A DNA stretch of 54,592 nucleotides from Hirudo medicinalis (lineage: Eukaryota; Annelida; Clitellata; Hirudinida; Hirudinidae). The translations under genes were made by a program, and so were the position numbers. Below are positions 35,484 through 44,351 of this stretch, in pieces. The DNA is taken from contig MPNW01000071.1 in the NCBI GenBank assembly GCA_011800805.1, forward strand, positions 96,411 through 151,002. The letters run 5' to 3'. The notes beneath the pieces are model-generated. The model did no database searches. It was not told the DNA's origin and was given only the letters and a program-made list of their open reading frames with translations. The stretch's first letter is position 1, and each line of letters begins with the position of its first letter.

Positions 35484-35893
35484 ATGTTGTATGAATTGGT
35501 TCAACGTAAATGTGAAAGGCTATGTTTGATGATTTTTCGAGTGGCAGCCATGAATGGATATTTTGGCATAGTGCTGGGCAACAGGTGTACCAATGCTGCT
35601 GGCCAGCAAACCTGGAACAGACTTCTAACAACCAGCAATGTGCAATTGCATCATTTATTTTAAAATATTTAATTTTATTTAATTATATCATGTGCATATT
35701 ATATTTTAGAAAAATAAGCATCTCAGTTGTTGATGCGTTTATCCGACAACGTCTGTCGGTTATCAAAACACATGTTGAGAATACGCTTTCACCTAGCATG
35801 CTGGTTGATGGTGTTCTTAATTTTTTGACAAGTTGTCCCATCTTTGCGGATTTAGCGGAGCACATCAACCAATATTTACGTCCAAAGTCTTAA
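35484..35893 (+). CDS. Unrecognised 94-aa protein just downstream of POGLUT1
   Basis: Two exons, 35484-35584 and 35710-35893, join in frame at an AG/GTGTAC donor and a TTTTAG acceptor. The peptide starts MLYELVQRKCERLCLMIF, has a hydrophobic segment up to GIVLGNR and then a helical, soluble-looking half (DAFIRQRLSVIKTHVENTLS, then PIFADLAEHINQYL). I do not recognise the family. The start lies 76 bp after the POGLUT1 stop, with an in-frame TGA 15 bp before it. It could be an independent gene, the second cistron of a shared transcript, or the last exons of a longer gene whose 5' part I missed. Confidence 0.5.
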
Positions 35894-36000
35894 ATTACTG
35901 AAATAAACTAAAAATTTTAGATTTTGAAATCACTTGGGGGCCATGCCTTAAGTATAAGCTTGCAATAGTAAGCTATTAGTAAGAGGAAGGGAATAATTAA

Positions 36001-36158
36001 TGGGAAAGAACCTTGAAAATTGAACCATGAACGGTTCTAGTTCTCAGTTAACCAGTTAATCGGTTCTTGCAAAAAAAAAAATTGACGGTTCGGTTCTTTA
36101 AAATGTTGGGTTCTAGTTCTGCTCTTTAGAGCTGGGTTCGGGTTCTTTCCCACCTCTA
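36001..36158. mobile_element. MITE-like element with TGGGAAAGAACC inverted ends
   Basis: The left end TGGGAAAGAACC (36001-36012) is the exact inverse of 36141-36152, and the right end continues to CCTCTA, so it reads TAGAGGTGGGAAAGAACC outward, resembling hAT ends of the CAGAGGTG type. The interior is built from repeated GAACC/GGTTC motifs. The left end may have lost the outer six bases. No target duplication is clear. Confidence 0.55.
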
Positions 36159-36344
36159 ATGTCGACCCGTGGTTAGTAAAAGGCATGTGGAATATTTCCG
36201 TAACATAGAGCGCTTTAGTCGGGGTTATGCATGGCACCCCATCTTGCGCGCATTCCGAACAGGACCTGCTGTTGTGCTCATCCAGTAAAAATAAACACGT
36301 ACGTAGATCGGAGCTGCTTCTTGTGACCAGGCAGTGTGAAGATA

Positions 36345-37445
36345 ATGTGGAATTTAATTTTATATGTGTTGGCTATCGTAACCTCTCTGGCTCTGTACTA
36401 CTTCTATGACGAAAACGACGAAAAAGATCAAACCAAAAATGGCGATTGTCAGAAACCGGCGACTCCAATCAAAGCGCAAGAGCAACGATCCAGCATAGGG
36501 AGTTTCTGGAGCAGCTTCAGCTCAGATGAACGCGACGAACTCAATCTCTACGAAAGGTTTTCATCTCTCGAAGAGATCACGGCAGCTTGCAGATCCGCTG
36601 GCCTAGAAGAGTGCGGACTGATATTTGGCGTGGATTTCACAGCAAGTAATGAGTGGCAAGGCAAACGGAGCTTTGGACAGGGATGTCTCCACAAGATCTC
36701 TGGAAGCAAGATTTATAATCCCTATCAAAAGGTCATATGGGCTCTGGGTCAAACACTGGCACCTCTAACTGAAAGTGGTAGAATGTTTGCTTATGGCTTT
36801 GGTGATTATGAAACAAGGGATAAAGATGTGTTTTTCCTAAAGAAATCCAACCAGATATGTCAGTTGAACCTCAGTGAGGTATTAGAATGTTACAACCAAG
36901 TAGGCTCCACTGTTTATTATGGGGGCCCAACAAGCTTTGCAGCCATCATCAGCAAAGCAATTGCCATAACATCAGAATCACATAAAAAGTACCACATCCT
37001 CGTGATAATAACCGATGGTCGGCTAGCCGAAGAAAGCGTTCTAGAAACCGAAGAAATGATCGTCAAGGCATCCCACTACCCTTTGAGCATCATAATTGTT
37101 GGAGTAGGAGATGGGCCATGGGATAAATTGCCAAGCTTAGAAGATAAAAATCTTGAAAGGAGAAAATTCCCAAATATCAAGTTTGTTGATTACCATAAGA
37201 CTACATATAAAGTCAAACATCCTGATGTTGTGCTTGTGTTGAATGCACTTTTCGATATACCAAACCAGCACAAACAGATAGTAGATCTTGGCTACATAAA
37301 TCGATATGCAGACTCATGCTCCCTTTTGTCATATTCAAGCATTTTAGAACATTCCTCATCTTCTGCATCTGTCTCAAGCAAGGCATCTTGGCTGGCAAAA
37401 CTCAGACAGAAGATAAATAATCCCTTGACAAATAAGAATGTTTGA
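36345..37445 (+). CDS. Membrane-anchored single-domain copine/vWA protein, intronless
   Basis: A single exon of 366 aa starting at the ATG at 36345; the open frame extends nine bases further only through a GTG, so I chose the ATG. Residues 3-20 (NLILYVLAIVTSLALYYF) form one N-terminal membrane or signal-anchor helix. A Lys/Glu-rich linker leads to a copine-type von Willebrand A domain at about 85-315. The metal-ion-dependent adhesion site is complete: Asp97-x-Thr99-x-Ser101 in GVDFTAS, Thr196 in GGPTS and Asp224 in IITDG. There are no C2 domains, unlike true copines, and no C-terminal RING, unlike plant RGLG ubiquitin ligases that carry this domain. The tail is Ser-rich then basic. Function is unknown; Ca/Mg-dependent binding of a partner is inferred. 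Confidence 0.85.
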   Translation: MWNLILYVLAIVTSLALYYFYDENDEKDQTKNGDCQKPATPIKAQEQRSSIGSFWSSFSSDERDELNLYERFSSLEEITAACRSAGLEECGLIFGVDFTASNEWQGKRSFGQGCLHKISGSKIYNPYQKVIWALGQTLAPLTESGRMFAYGFGDYETRDKDVFFLKKSNQICQLNLSEVLECYNQVGSTVYYGGPTSFAAIISKAIAITSESHKKYHILVIITDGRLAEESVLETEEMIVKASHYPLSIIIVGVGDGPWDKLPSLEDKNLERRKFPNIKFVDYHKTTYKVKHPDVVLVLNALFDIPNQHKQIVDLGYINRYADSCSLLSYSSILEHSSSSASVSSKASWLAKLRQKINNPLTNKNV

Positions 37446-37693
37446 CATCAATTTCAACACTTGCATTGTGTCAAGCCAGGTTTTAATAGAGTTTGTTATG
37501 TTTAGATATGTTTTTAAATAAAATAACCCATTATTAGGCAGCTACCAGATATTCCTGAATGTCAAATAAGCCAAGTCATGAAGAATTTATTTCTAACATC
37601 CACCAAGTTTCTTTCCAGCCTTGTATTTATGGCACAAATTAAACAGAGTTACTGAGTACAAATCCATGCCTACTGCAAGCTACGACAGAGGTT
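37446..37693. other. Convergent 3' flank, copine-like gene / UQCR10
   Basis: Short tail-to-tail spacer. AATAAA at 37517-37522 can serve the plus-strand copine-like gene. No other feature is seen. Confidence 0.5.
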
Positions 37694-37934
37694 TTACTTA
37701 TCTTCTGTCTTTATGTGCTTGTAGAGCTTCTGCCAAGAAAAACACAGAGGCTGAAATAACTCAATGAATGAATCAATGAATCGTGAATAAGCTCACCCCT
37801 TGATTAATTCTCTCGAACAGATAATCAGCTCCTTGGTCAAAAAATCTTTCGAAGACGTAAGCTCCGATAACGCACGTCACAACCAAAGTTGAAGTTCTTT
37901 TCAAAAACCTGTTGTAGATCGTAGAAAGAACCAT
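37694..37934 (-). CDS. UQCR10: Cytochrome bc1 complex subunit 9 (UQCR10/QCR9)
   Basis: Smallest conserved subunit of respiratory complex III in the inner mitochondrial membrane, next to the Rieske protein. Two exons, 37797-37934 (ATG) and 37694-37729 (stop), join in phase 0 and give 57 aa, close to the 63 aa of the human protein. FLKRTSTLVVTCVIGAYVFE is the single membrane helix, followed by the highly conserved RFFDQGAD and then YLFERINQGKLYKHIK. The C-terminus is TEDK. Confidence 0.93.
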
Positions 37935-38749
37935 TTTGCTAAATCGAAGGTCAGCGACGAAAGACAACGGACAATCGTGAATTAAAACAACAAAGATAGC
38001 AAGTCAGAGATTGGCAAACATTTCTTCAAGCTGTTAAGTTCAAGTAAATATCGTAATAAAATGATAATTTTAACTAATTTAATTTAAAAATTTAAAACGT
38101 GTTTTCTTTTGAGGCTTCTAAAGGTTAAATTTGTTTTGGTAGCTTAAATATCCGAATAAAAAAATATTACTCTGCGCTCGTTCACTATATAATAATAATG
38201 ACAAAGTTAAGACAATTTCTTCATATTATCTTGAAAGATGATGGTATTTCGAAGTGTTCTACTCCTCGGTGCCCTTCTTAGTTAAAACTTAATGAGTCCA
38301 TGAGGAAGTACAGCACATCATTATAAAAAAAACCCTTATACAAACATTTATTTAGAACATAAACCTTAAGCATGTGAAAAAATATGTTGCATGCTAAGTT
38401 CTTTAAGTCAAAGAAAGGGCAAAAACTAAATAAAGTTCCTACATAACTCTGATGTTAATCCTAACATCTTCTATTATGTGCCATCCAATCTATCAGTTTT
38501 TCTTTCTTGCTGGAAAATATTATGAGCTTTATAAACCTCTAACAGAACTCTTAATTCAATTCAAAAGGTAGTGGTGAATTGTATGTTCATGAGCCTATCA
38601 GACATAGCTAAGAGAAAAAAGCATTCACTGATTTGTGGTAACGATTGCAAGATACCTCTAAATAGAAATGATCCAATGGATCAAATTACTACTTCCAAGC
38701 TAAAGAACATTGTTTTCAAATTAGTGTTTCCAAATAGAAACAAAGGCTC
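37935..38749. other. AT-rich spacer upstream of the first small secreted gene
   Basis: Nothing recognisable. A frame open at 38571-38768 runs across the TATA box of the next gene and lacks splice or family evidence, so I do not call it. Confidence 0.5.
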
Positions 38750-38757
38750 TATAAAAG
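38750..38757 (+). promoter_or_regulatory. TATA box (TATAAAAG) of small secreted gene A
   Basis: Consensus TATA box 37 bp before the ATG at 38794, which leaves room for a start site about 30 bp downstream and a very short leader, as in many highly expressed secreted peptide genes. Confidence 0.6.
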
Positions 38758-38793
38758 ACAGTCTATAGATGCCAGTTACAACAAAAATAAAAC

Positions 38794-39115
38794 ATGAAAT
38801 TTATTGTTTCAATGATTTTAATCTTTCTGAGCTCTTTGCCGGAAAGAACAGAGCAACTTCTCTTTCCTGACGAAACTTTTCCATTGGAATTTTGTTAGAA
38901 TATTTTAGTATTAATTCACTTATAATAATCGACTTAAGTGACTTCTTGCGAATTTGCTACAGTTGATGATTCTAATGCAGTTTCTTCACCACTACCATCT
39001 CTGTTCACGTTTACAGCAAGTAAGAAAAGTTATAAATGAATTGATAAAGAAAAAGTAACATTTTCCATTTTTAGGCACAATTCTTGTTTCATCCTATTTG
39101 TGGTTGATCCATTGA
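38794..39115 (+). CDS. Candidate small secreted protein A (65 aa, three exons)
   Basis: Exons 38794-38893, 38963-39019 and 39075-39115 keep frame with GTTAGA, GTAAGA donors and CTACAG, TTTTAG acceptors. The first exon encodes MKFIVSMILIFLSSLP, a good signal peptide, then ERTEQLLFPDETFPLEF. The second is Ser/Pro-rich, and the third ends in a hydrophobic ILVSSYLWLIH. There are no cysteines. The first exon resembles that of gene B at 41.2 kb (Q-L-L-F-P-D against E-F-L-L-P-D, same intron phase, same GTTAGAA donor). The third exon is uncertain and the locus may be a decayed paralogue. Confidence 0.4.
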
Positions 39116-39379
39116 GAAGAATCTACTTAAGTCCGCATGGATAGAAGAACTGCATCCTTTGAATTTCATGAATTAATTCTATCAGACGTGAACATGCAAC
39201 TTTTGTCTTATTAAAATCAAAACAATTTTTGAACGAAATAATTATTCTATGAGTTTTATGTATTCTTTTGCGAAAACGAACAATTCTTGACCCTTTAACG
39301 AATAAATATTTTGACGCAAAGAACTTTGTTGCTTATCAATATCGATATCGTAATAAGAGTTAATTATATAACCAGTAAA

Positions 39380-40294
39380 GGGTCGTTCACAAATTATGTC
39401 AACTTTAATTAGGGGAGGAGGGGTTTGAAAAAGTTTGACAATTATTGACGAGAGGGGAGGGAGGAGTTAAGATTAATTGACGTCAAAAGTGTTATTTTTT
39501 ATGACAAAAAAAATCCAAATTTTAACAGATGGATTTATAACATTACTGTTAGTCTTTTTTAGTCTTTGCTTGAACGAATTTGCAAAATCTGTAACCTCTA
39601 CGTTGCCTTACATGCAGGACCACTATGAAAGGGTAATTTATAGGGGCCCGCCCGCTTTAAAATATTGAAATTTTACGATCATGACATTTTTATTTTGCTT
39701 TTCCACTACCAAATTAACGTAACATGTGGGTCCATGGTCGCTATGCCTACTAGGTTTTTTCTAGGTATTTTTTGTCGACAGCCCTGTTAACGAGTTATGT
39801 TAGAGAAACATGCTCCACATTACCTATCATGCTCATAATGCGATCATGGATAACAAATTAACACATGTTTATCAACATAAAATCTTCAGCCATTTCGAGT
39901 GGCTGACAAACTACAGAAAGAGCTGGTGGCAATTATTGCACACATTCTGATATTTTATGAGCTGAATGGTTAGATGAAGATGATGTTGATTTGTCTGGTT
40001 TATCAGTTCAATAAAATGATGGAAATGATGAATCTGATANTACAATAGAGGAAAATTTGACTTTCCCATGGGAAGATGATATAAGATGACATTAAAAATT
40101 TGACAATATTCAGTTTTTCATTTATTTTATTTGCTTTCAAAATAAAATAGTCGTAAATTCAAGGTGTTACAAGGTACAAACTAAAAACTGTAGGCATTTT
40201 TATGGGGGTCATTAAAAGTTTGACAATTGTTGACAAAGGGGAGGGAGGAGTAAAAAATTACCTGAAATTTGTTGACATAATTAACGACGACCCC
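39380..40294. mobile_element. DNA transposon remnant with terminal inverted repeats, 0.9 kb
   Basis: The left end GGGTCGTTCACAAATTATGT and the inverse of the right end GGGGTCGTCGTTAATTATGT agree over about 23 bases. AGTA flanks both sides and may be the target duplication. Inside, a 38-39-bp motif containing GTTTGACAATTATTGAC and a GGGGAGGGAGGAG block occurs near both ends in direct orientation (39429-39467 and 40214-40251), so the element is either a deletion derivative or two short MITEs flanking other DNA. No intact transposase is seen; DEDDVDLSGLSVQ near 39976 could be a scrap. An unresolved base (n) is at 40040. Confidence 0.6.
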
Positions 40295-41113
40295 TAGTAG
40301 GCCATGAAGTTGATTTGTCCAACATGCACCCCAAAATGTCATCCCCATTTGATGTTCCGGCGCAAATCTATTTAAATCAAACATTTAACAATGACAATAA
40401 CAACCCGATTTTTAGTTCCCGTTATTCTGCTGAATTTTTTGAAGAGCTTTTGCAAAGTTCCACCTTCAATTTCATCAACCAACAGATTCGAACAAGAATA
40501 AAATAAAATAAATAAAAAAAATAAAATAAAAAACAATAAATGCTGCGGTCAAAGATAATAGATAAAACTTTTGTGGATTTGAATAAATTTAAAGTTTTTA
40601 AAAGTATCTGCTAACATTCAGAAGCGCTAGATAGGATCCAAAATGTCCTCTCTGAGTTGATAGAAATACTTAGAATCGAAAATGAAGCAGCGTCAAGCTA
40701 TCTCAAAATATTCAAAAATATTCAATAGTAGTTTTACTTTGCAAATTTGTTGCAAAAAATGAATCGAATAAAAATAGCTTGAAAAAGAATTGTTCATCGC
40801 TTGATTTGACACAAAAATATGGTGTTGGAGATGGAGGCCATTTGAGATGCAGTTGATCGCAGTGGACAACAAAATAAATAAATACAACCAACAACAAGTT
40901 TCCTAGTGATGCATCATGTGTATTTAACCATGCCAAACTTTTAAGTCTTTTATTTAATTATTTTGATTCGTTTCTGTCTCAAATTACAAATAATAAGTTT
41001 TCCAGAACGGCTTCCAGCTGCAATTTGATATTTCCCTTAGTAATTCCAAGCTATATCCAATCGCAATGGATTAGCGTTCATTTGAATACTGACTAGATCA
41101 TTAAAGAGAATGT
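40295..41113. other. Spacer between transposon remnant and small secreted gene B
   Basis: AT-rich. A frame open to 40506 contains a plausible-looking segment (SAEFFEELLQSSTFNFINQQ) but runs back into the transposon end without a splice site or start that I trust. No gene is called. Confidence 0.4.
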
Positions 41114-41120
41114 TATAAAA
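41114..41120 (+). promoter_or_regulatory. TATA box (TATAAAA) of small secreted gene B
   Basis: TATAAAA 47 bp before the ATG at 41167, with AATTATTTTG/AAAGAGAATG-type AT-rich DNA before it and a GC-richer leader after it. Placement matches the TATA box of gene A. Confidence 0.65.
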
Positions 41121-41166
41121 AGCAGAGCAAATCTTCATTCCAAGTAGGGAAGAGTTGGATCTCAAG

Positions 41167-41572
41167 ATGAAGAACTTGTTCCTATTCTCCTTTCTTCTGG
41201 TCACGGTTTGTCTTGTCAACCAAAGTCAGGAATTTTTACTGCCAGATGCTAAAGTCGAATCACGTTAGAAAATTGTTGTAACTTATAATTGTAGAAGGCG
41301 TTCTTAAAAACACTAAATAAAAATAACCTATGTCATATTGCAGGCCGAAGTGTTGGCCAAAGTAACCAGGAGATGAAGGCTTTAGGAGTAATGGATTAAT
41401 TTATTTTGTTATTTTTTTCCAAAGTAATTGTCGATTAATTTGAAATATAATTTACATTTGATAATTTCAGGATTTGTACGTCTGTTGCAGAAGTTTCGTC
41501 AAAGGATGTTCGAAAGAAAACTTTAACAACTTCATCCTGAGAAGCTCAGATCTGTTGCTGGAGAAGAAATGA
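41167..41572 (+). CDS. Candidate small secreted cysteine-containing peptide B (80 aa, three exons)
   Basis: Exons 41167-41263, 41344-41387 and 41471-41572 keep frame with GTTAGA and GTAATG donors and TTGCAG and TTTCAG acceptors. Residues 1-20 (MKNLFLFSFLLVTVCLVNQS) are a typical signal peptide. A short propeptide-like stretch, QEFLLPDAKVES, ends at Arg33-Arg34, a dibasic site made across the first intron, then a 46-residue C-terminal part with three cysteines (DLYVCCRSFVKGC, Cys52, 53, 60) and a helical FNNFILRSSDLLLEKK end. A TATA box lies 47 bp upstream and AATAAA is at 41640-41645. I know no family with this pattern. The odd number of cysteines suggests a dimer or a missing exon. Confidence 0.6.
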
Positions 41573-43721
41573 GATTTAAATGCGTTACGATCCTTAAAGA
41601 GTTGTTCCTCTCTTAAACATTTCCTTTCAATAAGTTGGAAATAAAAACAAAAATGTAAAAATCTCAATTTGATTCTCGTTTGAATCATTTAATTATTCCA
41701 CTGCAAAATTCAAACGCAAGACCGTGATTTAAAAGTTATGCAATGTGATAAATGTGATAAATGTGATAAATGTTTGAAAGAAGAAACTTTGACGACATTT
41801 CACGAAGAAGCATACGAAATATTCATGATTATTATTATCATCATTATTATTATTATTATATATTATTATTATCATTGCTATTACTATTATTACTATTATT
41901 AAGATCTACTCAACATTCAGTTCAGTCACCTTAACAATAGCAGATCAGTATCCGCCGATAGCAGTGTTGATAAGCATTATAACTTGAACACATCGCGGGC
42001 ATGAAAATTAAGCACCTCATGGATGTTTCTTTGGATAGCAACCTGGATTTATACTCGCTTCCGTGCTAAGCCGGTTCTGACAAATTTATGCCGGGGTTAC
42101 GTTTTCAAGGCATAAAATTTCATAACGTCCTCTTAAATTCTTACACGTGTGCATGCTACTTTCACTTTCACTTTTACTTTTACTTTCATTTTCATTTTGC
42201 TCCTGTCGACTTAAAGCTTGGATGTGAATTTGATGAATTTTATGAGCGTCATGCTAACATCAAATTCGAAATGAAATCGAGTGCTGTTGAGTGAATTATG
42301 CGATTAGAAATGCTAGATTTAAGAATTAAATTCGTCTGTTTTTGAAGAAATTGGGAATCAGTTTTGACATTTTAAACGATTTGCAAGTGAAAATAAAATG
42401 ATTTTGTTATGTTTACAGTATGACAAACTACACGATTCTGCACGAGTTATTTTCCTGCAAACAAGAATTGGAGTAAAGATGCGGATATGCGGAAGATGAT
42501 GAGAATTGTTATTGTTAAATGTAATTTTAAAGCGAAATTCATTCGACTTTATCGTAGAGTTAAGTAAATTTAATCTGCAAAATAAACCAGAACAGTTTAG
42601 TCTGCAATGCGTGTGATGCAAAGTTATTGCCCAAAGGTTGATGCTTCTGCCCCTTGGTTTTATATTGATAAGTGTGACAACTTTGCGTAACAAAACCTCA
42701 GATTGATGTCACCTCATCCAATATTTTCGATTGTACTTGCATTAGTACTTGAAATACAATCAAGACCATAGTGAATTTAGGTCGATCGATGTGATTTCTC
42801 AATTTGTTAGCACAATTCTATTTTCTGATGTGAATGAGCGAGAATTGTCACAAGTTATATTTTTGGCACAGATTTTATTAACAGATTTTAATAACTGTTT
42901 ATCAACCCTTGACCGCCTCAAAACGGAATAATTTGGTAATTTCTGTGATAATTGTCTCCAGAGTAATTTCAATTTTCATTCTCCTCATAAACACGGAACA
43001 GGAGAATTGTGAGAAGCTCCTGCAAATTTAATGGGAATGGCTGAAAATCTACGTCAGATCCTGTTTGAAATGGAAAGGCCTTAGATTTGATTTACAAGAA
43101 AACTTGGATAAATAGTAAAAATAATAATAATAATTATACATAAGTTAATTAATGCGATAATAATGGCGTAATCATATTATGAATCTCGTTATAAAAATGG
43201 AGAAAGTCACGTCTTGGTGTCTGTTGATTTAGAAATTGTTATTTTATTGTTATAGCTAAGACTTTATGTTTGCAATTTTTCCAGAGATTGTAACTTCTTT
43301 TAAACAAAAAAATAATTTGTTTTAGGAACTATTTATAGTGCTTCATTTAAAAAAATTCTGTTATAATTACATTTTATTTAAAATATTTTATTATTATTCT
43401 TAATAAAAATGATTAGATTATAGTTATGATTATTGTTAATAATAATAATAACAACAATAATAATCATAATTTATTATAAATGTTTATTATATTATATTAC
43501 AAATATTAAAAAAAATACTATATTATATAATAATAATAATAATATTACATAATATAATAATAATAAGATGATAAGTTATCAAGATCAATAATATTATTAT
43601 AATAATAACTATATAAATATATTATTTTAATAAACTTTTTTATTATTATTATAACATATTATTGTAATATATTATATACTATACTATATGTACCATATTA
43701 CAATATTTATTATGTCTTATA

Positions 43722-43722
<1 letters not shown>

Positions 43723-43798
<76 letters not shown>
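43723..43798. repeat. Pure TTA trinucleotide microsatellite
   Basis: About 25 uninterrupted TTA units within a broader region of ATT/AAT and TATAT sequence from 43380. Confidence 0.97.
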
Positions 43799-43800
<2 letters not shown>

Positions 43801-44109
43801 TGTTATTATCAATTATTACTATTACTTTAACATGCATCATTAATTATGAAGTCAGAATTTAAAATTGACTCTTAATGGAACCCAACCCAGAATTCAGGAA
43901 ATGATTGGCTGCAATCCTATCGAGTGCTTGAAGGGCATTCATCCTTATTACATACTATTATGACTTCACTTTTTTTCAATAATTTTTTCGAGGTTATTTC
44001 AAGAATATTTTTCTTATTAATTCTTTATTGGTTTGAAATTCAAAAATAATTAATAATAATATCGTAATTGCGATTTCTAGGCCAATACTTTTCAATAAAC
44101 GATCTCATC

Positions 44110-44228
44110 ATCGTCGTCGTCGTCGTCATCATCATCATCATCATCATCATCACCATCATCATCCTCATCACGATCGTCATCACCATCATCATCCTCATCC
44201 TCATCACGATCATCACCATCATCATCGT
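44110..44228. repeat. ATC/GTC trinucleotide microsatellite upstream of a TATA box
   Basis: GTC, CAT, ATCCTCATC and ACG variants of an ATC repeat, ending 40 bp before the TATA box at 44269. Confidence 0.95.
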
Positions 44229-44268
44229 CCGGAATCATTTGCGCACGAGCGTGCAATATTCTCGGCGC

Positions 44269-44275
44269 TATAAAA
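44269..44275 (+). promoter_or_regulatory. TATA box with palindromic GCGCACGAGCGTGC element upstream
   Basis: TATAAAA lies in a short GC-richer island. An imperfect palindrome, GCGCACGAGCGTGC, is at 44241-44254. A start site near 44300 would begin an exon that ends at 44351. Confidence 0.55.
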
Positions 44276-44299
44276 TGCCTGTCTGAATCGAAGGAGCGT

Positions 44300-44351
44300 C
44301 AAGGAGGAGGTGTTAATTTTAATCCACGTGAAAAGTTCACAAGTGCTTCAG
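44300..44351 (+). other. Putative untranslated first exon
   Basis: About 50 bases after the TATA box the sequence reads GTGCTTCAG/GTGAGT, a strong donor at 44352, with no ATG in the putative exon. This looks like a 5' untranslated exon of a plus-strand gene. The only plus-strand coding candidate nearby is the exon at 47306-47445. The link is inference. Confidence 0.35.

Larger units (their letters stand above)
41573..44268. other. AT-rich intergenic DNA with microsatellites
   Basis: Holds ATT/ATC repeats (41826-41905), a CTTTCA/CTTTTA hexamer run (42157-42200), dispersed AAT/ATT tracts from 43100, and a long pure TTA tract (43723-43798). One possible exon, 42746-42931, begins after CATTAG and encodes a 61-residue helical frame ending in DFNNCLSTLDRLKTE then a stop; it has no partner exon that I can identify. 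Confidence 0.5.

Noticed and set aside
35380..35500. Extension of POGLUT1 into the downstream exons
   Set aside because: Joining at GAA/GTAAAT to AAG at 35461 gives a stop after ten codons and loses the RDEL; the unspliced reading fits the family length and ending.
38285..38315. Hammerhead-ribozyme-like string AATGAGTCCATGAGGAAGTA
   Set aside because: It mimics the stem-II part of a hammerhead (TGAG-TCC-loop-GGA), but the CTGATGA core reads TTAATGA, the GAAA box is missing, and no stem III pairing is found in the flanks.
38571..38768. 65-codon plus frame overlapping the TATA box of secreted gene A
   Set aside because: Low-complexity Lys/Asn-rich product, no start context, and it spans the promoter of a better-supported gene.
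40297..40506. Plus frame with SAEFFEELLQSSTFNFINQQ
   Set aside because: The frame continues back through the transposon terminus without a start or acceptor, so chance is likelier than a gene.
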